Part shown: one piece after another, positions 13,801 to 22,900 of the stretch | How positions within the stretch are numbered: position 1 is the first letter of the stretch | Layout of the letters: each line of letters starts with the position of its first letter | Origin: Phoronis australis | Lineage: Eukaryota; Phoronida; Phoronidae | Direction of reading: 5' to 3' | Length of the DNA: 64,000 nt | Assembly: GCA_002633005.1 (NCBI GenBank) | Contig: NMRA01000399.1 | Coordinates: forward strand, 26,481-90,480 | Position numbers and translations under genes: made by a program | Notes under the pieces: generated by a model | Database searches by the model: none | Seen by the model: only the letters and a program-made list of their open reading frames with translations | What the model was told of the DNA's origin: nothing

Positions 13801-16446
13801 TGTTTTGGGAGGCAAGAGTTTCTCGCCAATTTCTTTTCATTATAGTCTGACTTTGAGAGCTGTCGAGTCAGTCATTGTTCTACCTCGTTTGTGATAAGTT
13901 TGGTCGTCGTTTGCTTTTGTTTACAAGTCAGTCAACATGCCACGCTGTTGCTGCGTGCCGGGATGTACTCATTATCGTCTCACACGCGCTTTGGGTACCT
14001 TACGTCGCTTTCCGAAGGATGACACACTTCGCAGTACTTGGCTAGCTCGTTCATGTGAAGAACACAGCGCTACCCGTTCACGCAACGTACAAAGCGATGG
14101 AGGGTTACCGAGTGTGTGGCAAGCATTTCCTGCTGTAAGATTATGACAGATATGTAGGTCCCTGCGAAACATCGCCTGAAGAAGGGTACCATACAATCGC
14201 TGTTGATTCCCCGGCAGTACTTCCCCGGCAGTACTTCCCCGTCGCCAACCCCAGGAAGTGCGTTTTTGAAGCGAGAAGCCTCGCGAGCTGTGGCCACTTT
14301 ATAGTGACTGGAGGCACTTCATCTACTGTCACCCGTGCCTCCGAACATACCCCATTGCGTGCAATTCCGGGAACTAGCAGTGATTCCCCCTGTGCTGTTG
14401 TCTGTAGCCAAGAGCCTGTAAGCAGCCCTGCAGCAATGTTGAGTAGTGGGAGTGAATACAGGCCCAGTTTGACACCCAGTGAAGACGACAGTTCATCATC
14501 CAGTGAACAGATCGGTGAGCCTAAGTTTGATAAGTTTATTGTGGACTTATGTATTGGAGCTATTTGGAAGGTGCCAGGTGTGTGGCGAGGGAGTCATACG
14601 GCGGGATGTAAGCAGTTTGGGTGCTCAGATCACCCTCCAGTGGGAGTGTGACGCGGGACACTCGGGCAAGTGGGACAGTTTTTCCTCAGCACGTGAGACG
14701 ATAATGAGTACACCCCAGTACGCAGCAACAGCGTGGCATGTTGACTGACTCATAAGCAAAAGCATACGACGACCGAACTTATCACAACCGAGGTAGAACA
14801 ATGACTGACTCAACTGCTCTCACAGTCAGACTATATGAAAACAAATTGGCGCGAAATTCTTGCCTCCCAAAACGTCACTTCCTGAGTAGATGTCGAGTAA
14901 TTAATTAAATTACGATAAGCAGTAACTAAGTGAAAAATATGTTTGGGATAATCAACGAACCTTATTTTTGCTAAAACTGACATGAAAAAAGGTTGCCTTC
15001 GTCTTTAATGTCAAGGTCGCGAATGTGTGAACTTGGAATACACTAGGAAACTTATAAATTTCACTCAAATAATCACATTGATGTTGATAAAAATTTGCAC
15101 AATACTACAGCAAATTATATACTGGGGAACCCAATGTTCGTCCGCCTAAGCATAAAACCGACTTGCTGTTGTACTCACCGAATTATTCCACTTCAAAGTT
15201 ATGATCTGAATAGGATTCGATTTAACTCTCACAGATATACCGCATTCATCGANCCTTCGGTCACAGCCAGCTGGCTGGCTTTCAGTTCACTTTGTTTTGA
15301 TTATGCCTAGTTGACCCAGACTGACCCAGCCAGCACTGTTCTACTGTAGACTGGACCGTCATGTGGCGCCATCTATCGTTCTTTATTGTAGTTGATTGTA
15401 TGCTCTCTATTTGATTTCGTCGCTAGTCACATGAACGTTATCGTGTTTGCCAAACTACCATTTTAGATAGAGTTTTGAACGGGCTTTCAGATGATAATTT
15501 CCATTTTGCGCTACGACGTCTACTTTTTGAATTATTCGAGATTTTCGGATACCGTTGTTCCTTCGATCACGTATGCACTCAGCTGGCTGGCTTTCAGTTC
15601 ACTTTGTTTTGGTTATGTCTGCACAAGTTAACAGAGAGTTGTGACCCCGACTGACCCAGGTAGCACTGTCGTACTGTAGACTGGAATTCCAGGCGAAATA
15701 CTATTGTAAACATAACTTTGCTCTGCAGACTGTCACATAGTGCCACCTATTTTGGATTGCGGGAACAAAGCATGGTTCGTCCGTCATGTTGCGCTATCTA
15801 TTGTTCTTTATTGTAGTTCATTATAGGCTCTCTATTTGATTTCTTCGCTAGTCACATGAATGTTACCGTGTTATTCATTATTGTCGCCTTGATCGTCATG
15901 ATTGTCGTTGTCCTCCCCATTGTCGTCTTTCGATTAATTCCGCCAAGTGTCGCTCCTCCGAGCGCTCTCGTTTATCTCTTGATTACTTGGCCAAATTAGA
16001 TAGAAACAAAACCTACGTCAACGATGTAAATATGGAGTAGCTTAAAAGTTGTCAAATGTTTCCAAAAACGAGTTTTGTGGCGAAAATGAGCCCACAGGCA
16101 CAGCAAACTGACACTTACTGACTTACTAGACAGTTTTAGGGGGAGCCCAAGGGTTAGCGAGGGCCTAGTGAGGTATGAGACATTTTTGTGTATTTTTGGA
16201 ATGATAATAACCTGAGGAATCGAACAACAGGTCAACCAAAATCTTCTGAGTAGGTCAATGTCGTCATCGTCATGTTGTGTACGTACATTGAATATTGAAT
16301 AGTTCACGCCATCTTGGGACGGGTCGAGAATCGAGATTAATCAGGATTTCAAGTTCACACACTGCATAAAAATGGCCCGGTAAGCTGGCATGATAATCCA
16401 TTCAATCAAGGGTAACATTTCTACGAACCTCTCGCACATTTGCCAT
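1825..16446 (-). CDS. CACYBP: Calcyclin-binding protein / Siah-interacting protein, 7 coding exons
   Basis: The family product is an adaptor that bridges the Siah1 E3 ligase to Skp1 in beta-catenin turnover and binds S100 proteins. Exons on the minus strand: 16446-16429, 10030-9808, 7117-7021, 5880-5781, 2655-2558 and 1984-1825, with phases 0,1,2,0,2; all borders are GT-AG and the stop TAG is at 1827-1825. That is six blocks, coding 231 aa (human 228). The N-terminal helical hairpin begins around residues 7-18 ([12 protein letters not shown]). The CS domain begins at the diagnostic WDQSDKF (residues 82-88) and includes ELNGKNY. The C-terminal SGS region contains [19 protein letters not shown]. 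Exon 1 encodes only MANVRE; it was chosen because its GAG|GT donor is in the required phase 0 and it lies 541 bp from SURF6, head-to-head. That exon is less certain (about 0.6) than the other five. Exons 2 and 3 recur at 12770-12548 and 11842-11746. Confidence 0.92.
2955..3337 (-). mobile_element. Penelope-like retrotransposon fragment, GIY-YIG-type endonuclease end
   Basis: Two overlapping minus-strand frames resemble the C-terminal endonuclease region of Penelope-like elements. A cysteine-rich lead-in ([10 protein letters not shown]) is followed by [14 protein letters not shown]. After a frame change near 3190 comes a segment containing [14 protein letters not shown] and then [13 protein letters not shown]. 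The order Cys cluster, Y-L-I-x-C, E-T-x-x-x-L-R-x-R-M-N-G-H, H-F-N-x-x-G-H is that of the family. The frame break and the absence of reverse transcriptase next to it show a dead fragment. It sits in a CACYBP intron, on the same strand as the gene. Confidence 0.7.
3340..5316. other. CACYBP intron 5 interior, no gene recognised
   Basis: Intronic sequence between CACYBP exons 5 and 6 of the seven-part gene model. It contains G-runs near 3437-3475 and open frames lacking a credible start. One plus-strand frame at 4655-4927 has a hydrophobic stretch but starts with TTG and is preceded by a stop, so it is not called. Nothing else was recognised. Confidence 0.4.
5426..5660 (-). mobile_element. Possible Penelope-like element fragment, region after the reverse transcriptase
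   Basis: The minus-strand translation reads TDDEDF, then [13 protein letters not shown], then [13 protein letters not shown]. This pattern (acidic start, R-F-x-x-R-G-Y, then a short helix ending in x-L-L) is what follows the polymerase core in Penelope-like and related retroelements. It lies about 2 kb upstream, in element orientation, of the endonuclease fragment at 2955-3337. It may be the same insertion, later interrupted. The resemblance is by memory of the family only and is weaker than for the endonuclease part. Confidence 0.4.
6435..6572. repeat. 46-bp tandem repeat, about 3 copies
   Basis: Units start near 6435, 6481 and 6527 and share CGACAAGCTCAATCATCGAG-like and ATACAGAACAATAGACACAT-like halves. 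The same array begins the duplicated block at 11135-11275, where one unit carries a TCGTCG variant. The array lies in a CACYBP intron. Confidence 0.85.
7233..9216. mobile_element. DNA transposon with 14-bp TIRs, 1984 bp, with a matching empty site
   Basis: The left end AGCGGAGTTGCAAC (7233-7246) and right end GTTGCAACTCCGCT (9203-9216) are perfect inverted repeats. Flanking AT dinucleotides at 7231-7232 and 9217-9218 look like a 2-bp target duplication. The duplicated haplotype-like block reads straight through without the element at 11950-11960 (ACAGAATTGC), which defines both ends to the base. Internal open frames (7240-7593 plus; 8518-8799 and 8807-9118 minus) show no transposase motif I recognise, so it is either non-autonomous or decayed. 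It carries GGGCGCTTATT-type motifs near its right end. A related sequence lies at 20515-21200. Confidence 0.85.
10155..10525. mobile_element. Solo right arm of a THAP-type foldback element
   Basis: This segment matches the right arm at about 14685-15012 nearly base for base, but the left arm and middle of the element are missing. The boundary falls at a run of ATCAGAGGAGTGAGGTTC-type tandem repeats (10055-10155), directly followed by CAGTTTTTCCTCAGC. The arrangement suggests a deletion in this copy relative to the one at 13664-15012, or loss by recombination. Confidence 0.7.
11134..11134. other. Single-N assembly gap
   Basis: A single N separates the CACYBP intron sequence on its left from a block that repeats 6462-10748. 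A single N is likely a placeholder for a gap of unknown size. Confidence 0.9.
11746..11842 (-). pseudogene. CACYBP: Duplicate of CACYBP exon 3 (CS domain start)
   Basis: Same 97-bp length, acceptor and donor as 7117-7021. One base change turns DQSDKF into DQSGKF (residue 86, D to G). It is likely an allelic copy rather than a pseudogene in the evolutionary sense. Confidence 0.8.
12548..12770 (-). pseudogene. CACYBP: Duplicate of CACYBP exon 2 (N-terminal helical domain)
   Basis: Same 223-bp length and splice sites as 10030-9808. Visible protein differences are SANSSSK in the first copy against LANSPSK here. The frame is intact. It is likely the second allele. Confidence 0.8.
13325..13486. 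repeat. 23-24-bp minisatellite, about 7-8 copies
   Basis: Repeated unit ATTGACACACACAGCCACTA with AAC between copies and C/T variants (AGCC / AGTC; CACACA / CACATA). It lies in the duplicated CACYBP block and has no counterpart in the first copy. Confidence 0.9.
13937..14146 (+). pseudogene. THAP zinc-finger N-terminus of a transposon protein, frameshifted
   Basis: The frame opens with [13 protein letters not shown], the CxxxC start of a THAP (C2CH) finger, followed by the conserved [13 protein letters not shown] segment. The expected closing C-x-x-H appears as VCGKHF, but in the neighbouring frame (around 14108-14130), and a stop follows, so at least one frameshift breaks the domain. In an intact protein this finger would bind the transposon ends. 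It sits inside the left inverted arm and its first codons recur, inverted, in the right arm. Confidence 0.75.
14304..14748 (+). pseudogene. Remnant of the middle part of the THAP transposon protein
   Basis: One frame gives a serine/threonine-rich linker with an acidic serine run ([11 protein letters not shown] near 14475-14505). A shift near 14530 leads to a frame with a CxxC pair and following residues QVCGEG, then [12 protein letters not shown] Cys-x-x-Cys ... C-x-x-G-H treble of this kind is common in THAP-linked repeat proteins of marine invertebrates. The frame then runs into the inverted right arm and ends, so the catalytic portion is deleted. Confidence 0.5.
15253..15253. other. Single-N assembly gap
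   Basis: A single N directly after the sequence corresponding to 10748 in the first copy; it marks the end of the duplicated block. Confidence 0.9.
15262..15875. repeat. Interspersed repeat, two tandem ~300-bp units
   Basis: Units begin near 15265 and 15582 with AGCTGGCTGGCTTTCAGTTC. They share the CTAGTCACATGAA segment and the GTTCTTTATTGTAGTT segment. The second unit carries an extra ~60 bp. The part around 15455-15560 (AGATAGAGTTTTGAACGGGC) is related to 45500-45600. It lies in CACYBP intron 1. Confidence 0.75.
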
Positions 16447-16987
16447 TATCTCAGGACTAAATGCGCTCCACACTGCTCAATGATCAAACACTAGTACAGT
16501 AAGCAGGTAAACCCTCCTTTCGTTTGAGCTTCCCGAAACTTCCACATGTGTTTCAAAGAAATAAAGGAGTTCTGTTTTAGTATAGATTCGTATTTTTCAA
16601 ATAAAGATATTTTTGTCTCAAGGAGCTAAAGATGATAATTTTAAATACAAGTTCAAAATGCAGACTTCACATATTTTCGAAAATGATCAATTTGGAAAAA
16701 ACATACAGTTCAAGAAAGGATCTTTTTCGAACACTTTGGTCTATTAACCTGCGCACTCAAGATCTACGCATGGAGGAAGCGGATGTTGTTCACTGATGGC
16801 ACATGTCTCATGTGCAAAGATCCGACGTTGGAAGATGTTCGTTAATACTCTAGTTCTCGCAAGTATTTTCCCGGCTCTAACTCTTATTGAATGAACAACG
16901 AGGATCGGAAATTTTCCATTGAAATCTCTGGCCTGAGTGCTAGAAACGTGTTTCGTGCGATATTACTTTCCGTTACGCTGCTACATC
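16447..16987. promoter_or_regulatory. Divergent promoter region between CACYBP and SURF6
   Basis: The two predicted start codons face away from each other across 541 bp. Both genes are housekeeping in character, and short divergent spacings of this kind usually share a promoter. No TATA box in a convincing position was seen. The call depends on CACYBP exon 1 being placed correctly at 16429-16446. Confidence 0.55.
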
Positions 16988-19900
16988 ATGTCTCAGTCGC
17001 GGAATTTGCGCGAGTCGATAATGCTCGACAATGACTTTTTCAAGAGCGTCATAGACACTATACCTGCAATGCAATATTTTGACAGTGATACAAAAGAGAA
17101 GATAAAGCAGAAAAGAAACAAGCACATGGATGAGAAAGTACAAGGTATCGTGTCAGTTATAGTTCGCAGAAGTTTGTTAAATCATACGTCGGATATAGCG
17201 GTCCCTGCCAGTTTCATCCACTGAATAAATTGGCCTAGGTCAGGACCAATTGCCATGCAATAGCATTAGACAGCAGTCCCCACTTCAGAATTTAGTGAAC
17301 GTACGTTGTGGGTTAGGCAATGACCATTGCCTCTGTTGGCCCGACCAGAGGCGATGCAGCTCCTGTAGGCACTCCATACGCCGGAAGCTTTTCGGCGAAT
17401 TATGCCTCACACCGACTAAAACATCAAAGTCACGTTGTTATAAATACCTTTTGCACATAGAGGAACACCTTGGGAGGTTGTCGATGTGTTTAATTCCTTC
17501 CAACTCGAACAAATACTCCTGTTATCAAACTTCTTCTTCGAGCAGTCCGTATTTCAGTTCCCAAAACCGTGAACTCACCATTTTCACTCGACGCACGCCA
17601 AGAGATAGGACCTCATTCATTTAACCAGGCCGAAGGTCAGAAGTTGCGGTCCTACCGGCGGACTTTGAAAGCTGAAGTCCCCGCACTCTGCGTACATGCT
17701 GTCGGGAACCTGCCGTGCATTTGCCGTGTTGTTAAACATTAAAATGTCAAATATTTGCATAAATACTATTAAATGTTGTATCAGCAACATTTATTTTTAT
17801 CAAATACAAACAATAATTCATTGAAATATAATCAGTTTCAAGTATTGCCAATTAAAGACAAGTAGTGGTGGCATTTTGGAAACGAACATTTGACTGACAA
17901 GACCGCAGTGGCTGACCTTTGACCTATTTAAAGATTGAGGCCAGGCATGGTCCACTGCATTATCAAATCGTAGCATCAGTGGTTAAGGTCCTCAATCCCT
18001 CGATGTTGGGGCTGAATATCGTATACTCATTCCCTTCTGAAAAATAGTGAAAAGTCAAGTGATTGAAAATTCCCCTCCAGATTTGAATCACTTGTAACTC
18101 TTACAGTTGACAACTTGAAAGAGCACAATGGCTACAGAGCCTGTGAGCTGGGCCTGCAACAGGATGGGAGTCGTATTGATGGTTATCGGGTAATAGAATT
18201 TTCCCCTCACCTTGAAATATTACCCTCTCAGAAGGCATAGACACCTTTCCTGTTGGATGTATGAGGGCCCTGGTGGTATATATAGACTTTCCATTCAACG
18301 ACACCCGCATATAGTGGAATTTTCNAAAATAAAGGGCTAATTATCGCTCTTCAAACGTTCATAAAAAGTCAACGGCTCAACGGAATTTGTTAATTTTTTT
18401 TGTTTGAATCTGTTTTGCATGTTTTTTAAATCAATGCATTTTTAAATATTAAATAAGAATTTGAATTTTTTTGTCACGTCCCTACTATAGGCACTCCATA
18501 CGCCAGAAGCCTTTCGGCGAATTATGCCTCACACCGACTAAAACATCAAAGTCACATTGTTATAAATGCCTTTTGCGCATAGAGGAACACCTTGGGAGGT
18601 TGTCGATGTGTTTAATTCCTTCCAACTCGAACAAATACTCCCGTTATCAAACTTCTTCGAGCAGTCCGTATTTCAGTTCCCAAAACCGTGAACTCGCCAT
18701 TTTCACTCGACGCACGCCAAGAGATAGGCCCTCATTCATTTAACCAGGCCGAAGGTCAGAAGTTGCGGTCCTACCGGCGGACTTTGAAAGCTGAAGTCCC
18801 CGCCCTCTGCGTACATGCTGCCGGGAACCTGCCGTGCATTTGCCGTGTTGTTAAACATTAAAATGTCGAAATATTTACATAAATACTATTAAATGTTGTA
18901 TCAGCAGCATTTATTTTTATCAAATACAAACAATAATTCATTAAAATACAATCAGTTTCAAGTATTGCCAATTAAAGACAAGTAGTGGTGGCATTTTGGA
19001 AACGAACATTTAACTGACAAGACCGAAGTGGCTGACCTTTGACCTATTTAAAGATTGAGGCCAGGCATGGTCCACTGCATTATCAAATCGTAGCATCAGT
19101 GGTTAAGGTCCTCAATCCCTCGATGTTGGGGCCAAATATCGTATACTCATTCCCTTCTGAAAAATAGTGAAAAATCAAGTGATTGAAAATTCCCCTCGAG
19201 ATTTGAATCACTTGTAACTCTTACAGATGACAACTTGAAAGAGCACAATGGCTACAGAGCCTGTGAGCTGGGCCTACAACAGGATGGGAGTCGTATTGAT
19301 GGTTATCGGGTAGTAGAATTTTCCCCTCACCTTGAAATATTACCCTCTCAGAAGGCATAGACACCTTTCCTGTTGGATGTATGAGGGCCCTGGTGGTAGA
19401 TATAGACTTTCCATTCAACGACAACCGCATATAGTGGAATTTTCCCATCAGTGACCCTCACCGTCTTGCTTTAGGAGAGTCATGACCCCCATCAGCCCAC
19501 TGAGCTCCTGTGTTCATCTTTGAGTCATAGTTACAAGTAGAAAATTCATCTGTCCAGTGTTGGTGTTGAACATGGGTTGCCAACGTATGAGTTTAGCATC
19601 CAAACTGATTGTATAGAGAATAACTGACCATTAGGAAGGATTTGAATTTAGGTGCATCACAACAGCGCGCAAACTCACCATGATAACTTTTCTTCTTCTG
19701 TTGTGTTAAACTTGCTTAGTTCGTCTACATTGTATCTGAAAGAAAGGAAGTTCATTGGCCATGCATTGAATCGCTTACCTGTTAAGTGTTGCATAGTGTC
19801 AATGACCACATAGGAAAAATCCCATCGCTTCTATTTGAAGTTGTTGTTTGCACAGCGACACTGTTACATGACCGCCACCACTGCAACAGATACGTAAAGG

Positions 19901-22900
19901 TACAACACTTCACACCAGAATTTCAAAAATGACCAGTTTCAGTTGTCCGGATCTAACATGCAGGACATTGTCAAGAGAAAGAATAATTATCTATTATTGG
20001 TTGACCCCGTGTTTTTTGGAAATTTATGCAGATTTGGGTTTCATGTGGACGCATGAAGTTGGGCAGGGTGCTCAACTGAAATTGTGGGTGGAAGCATAGT
20101 ACTTTTCTGGCAGAAGACTTGGATCTCTGATTATAACAAAGTGAATGAAAGATGGCCTGTTTTCATAAAATTTGGTTAGCTCCCAGCCTCCCAAAGGACC
20201 AACGGTATCTGTGAATATGTAATACGTGTCAGTTTTAACCATATTGCCAAAACAAGTACTGGTCAGTAGTAGATGCAGTGTTCTCCATGACCTGTTTTGA
20301 CTCGACACGGTAACAAGTTTGGATTTTGCCGCGTCGAGTTTGGGGAAAGTGCTTCGAGTTTGGGGAAAGTGCTTCGAGTTTGGGGAAAGTATGTCACGTT
20401 TAAAAATTGCGGCGCCAGGTTTAAACCTTTGGCTGGCTTGGTGCTTCAGCCCTCAGCATCTAATCAAGAGTCTGATTTTAACATACTTCACTTCACTAAG
20501 AGGCAGTTGATAGTACCGTATTCGCCGTAATAAGGCGCCCGGGGCGCTTAGTAAAATTTCGTTTCAAGGGTCAGGCGCTTATTGAATATTTTTACCGAAG
20601 GAGGTTGAAACCCGGTCTCTAAAACGCGAGAAATCGAAGCTAGGATTCATCAAATTTGCGCTACGTGATGTATCTGTAGCTTATGACAGACTTTCTACAA
20701 AACTGTGGCGCATTGCTTTCAAATTTCTTTGTTAAATTACGATCACTTTACATAAAATTCTCCTGAAATCCCACGGCGAAAACTCACCGATGCGCCGCTG
20801 CCTCACGATCGTCAACAGGACAGCTTGAGTAAAAATATAGTTTCGACTCAACAAATTGCCTGAAATCCTCACTTAAGTTTTCCAAATTGCGTCCCTAAGA
20901 TTTTAAGTTCCTATGAATGCATTAAATAAGTGATTAATAAGGCAATCCCTCTTAAAAATAACGCTACAGTTTTTATGGTGTTAGAAACTTTCTGAAATTA
21001 GTGCCAATGTTTATTTCTTGCCAATATGCTATCCGTGTAGTTTCGTGGATAGTTCCCCAAGACTAATGTCTGCGATGACAAGTGACAGCTATGTAGCACG
21101 CGCTTCCTGGCTGCATGCTTTTAACAACAAGTTTTTTATTCGTGAGACAGTCGTCAGCTGAATGGGCACCTCGAACAATTCGCGATTTTCATGTGTAGGC
21201 CCTACAAAGTGTCAAAAAGTAGGTCACACGTGACTAGTTCAGTGTACATTTTTTGACACGTATATAAGTACCTCCGGTGGAGATGTTAAGGCTAGACGGT
21301 GTTGACTACTGATACTGAACTCTAGAAATTTGTGTAGAGTTTGGAATTGGTATTGTGGAGAACACTGAGATAGGGAACATAGGGAAAGGATATCTCTGAC
21401 CCAAACAAAGGTTACGACAATCTACTGTTCACAATCGCATTGCGCTCTTTGTCATGTAACCCAACTCCAACTGTGTGGTAACAACACACTTCTTTCATTA
21501 ACAAATTTCCCTCTTCACCCTTTGAGTTCTTATGCTGTCAACAGTCATATTTTTTAATTTATGTTTTTGCATTATTGCAGAGATTGAGAAAGGACGCCAG
21601 ACAAGCTTGGATTGGTCTGACAAAGCCAAGCTGAAACGGGCCCGTTTTGATCCAAAGGAGAACGCTACAGTGTCGCAAGTACAGAGCCAACTCGAGTCAG
21701 AAAGAGGTTTGTAGGTCAAGGGTCAACCATGTCTCATAAGAGCTGCTCAGTTGTGGTAGTACTATTTCATAAAATTCTGTAAGGTCACAAGGCTCGGCAC
21801 TGGCAGCTGTAAATACAGCGAGAAGTCACAAGGCTCAGCACTGGCAGATGTACATACAGTGAGAGGTCACAAAGCTCGGCACTGGCAGCTGTAAATACAG
21901 TGAGAGGTCGTTATCATGAAGTGGCGTTGTAACTAGGAATGGTGCAAGGAGCTGTCAATCAATGTCTGACTTCACTCCTGTAAAACAAATTCAATTCTTG
22001 ACAACACAATCTTCAAAGCCTTTTCGTGTGCCTAATTGTGGAGCTTAGGCGCATTGCCCATACCTGAAATAAACGAGTGGGAAAATCTTTCGAAAAAACG
22101 CATTATTTTTGGTATGGGTGCATGCGTTTACATGCAGGGTTTTGCGGGAGTTGTTTTTGTTTAAACTAAAATGATTCTCATGACAAAATCCATTTACAGT
22201 GAAGTTATATTTGAAAGTTAAATCTTGACCATAACAATATTTATCAGAACTTATCAAACTTCGCATTCTTGTCATCAGAAATGAATGATATGGAAATTAA
22301 CATACCCGACCATGATCACTGTGCCAGTAAATGTATGTCGCACTTAAGTCATCAAAATGACCACATGTAAGTCCTCACTCGGACAAGTTGTCGCTTTTTT
22401 CGGGTCTCGTACGTGATGAGTTAAGGAAGTTCACTTGTACATTCAGTATTGGCTATACGTTATTTGATGTTCAAATCATTACGTCTTTAATATGTATCAG
22501 AATATCGTATAAAATGTCAAAATTCTGTTTTCCATCATTACTGGTTGTAGGCAATCCTGACTTGTCATTTGACTGTTTGGTTGAATTGCACTTACTGCAC
22601 TGTAAGGAGAATCTGGGTCATGTCTGGGGGGGGTACTCCGTCATTTTGTTGGGGGGTACTCCGTCATTTTGTCTGTTTATTTTAGAAGTATATATTTTAT
22701 TTTATTTTAATTATTTAAACTTCTTTAAAAGACTGGGTGACCACTTCAGTGAGTACACTTATTTTCAAATGGGTCCAGTTGGAAATAGAGGAAGTACAAT
22801 ACAGAGAGCTATGTACACTTAGATTGAAAAGATTAGTATATAAAATGAAATACTAGTTAATGTGTACAATCAGATGAATAAATAAGTAAAATAATGATGA

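Larger units (their letters stand above)
13664..15012. mobile_element. THAP-domain DNA transposon derivative with ~325-bp inverted arms
   Basis: The left arm (about 13664-13987) and right arm (about 14690-15012) are inverted copies of each other, starting with AAGGTGAAGGCAACCTTTTT on the left and ending with its near complement on the right. The arms hold the promoter region and the first codons of a THAP gene, so each end carries a start of the transposase reading frame pointing inward. The interior of about 700 bp has remnants of the rest of the protein. Size and frameshifts indicate a non-mobile, internally deleted copy. Long arms plus a THAP DNA-binding domain recall P-element relatives, but the catalytic domain is missing, so superfamily assignment is inference. 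Confidence 0.8.
11135..15252. repeat. Second copy of CACYBP segment 6462-10748 (probable uncollapsed haplotype)
   Basis: The block aligns with 6462-10748 over nearly its whole length, with scattered single-base and small indel differences. It includes duplicate exon 3 (11842-11746) and exon 2 (12770-12548). Two large structural differences exist: the transposon at 7233-9216 is absent here, and the 12860-14670 region is absent from the first copy. Both edges are single-N gaps. The exon order as assembled cannot be spliced in frame (duplicate exon 3 ends in phase 2, the next exon 2 begins in phase 0). Misplaced allelic contig is more likely than true tandem duplication. Confidence 0.85.

Noticed and set aside
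11135-15252. True tandem duplication of CACYBP exons 2-3 producing a longer protein
   Set aside because: Phases do not permit in-frame splicing in the assembled order, and the block is bounded by gap characters.
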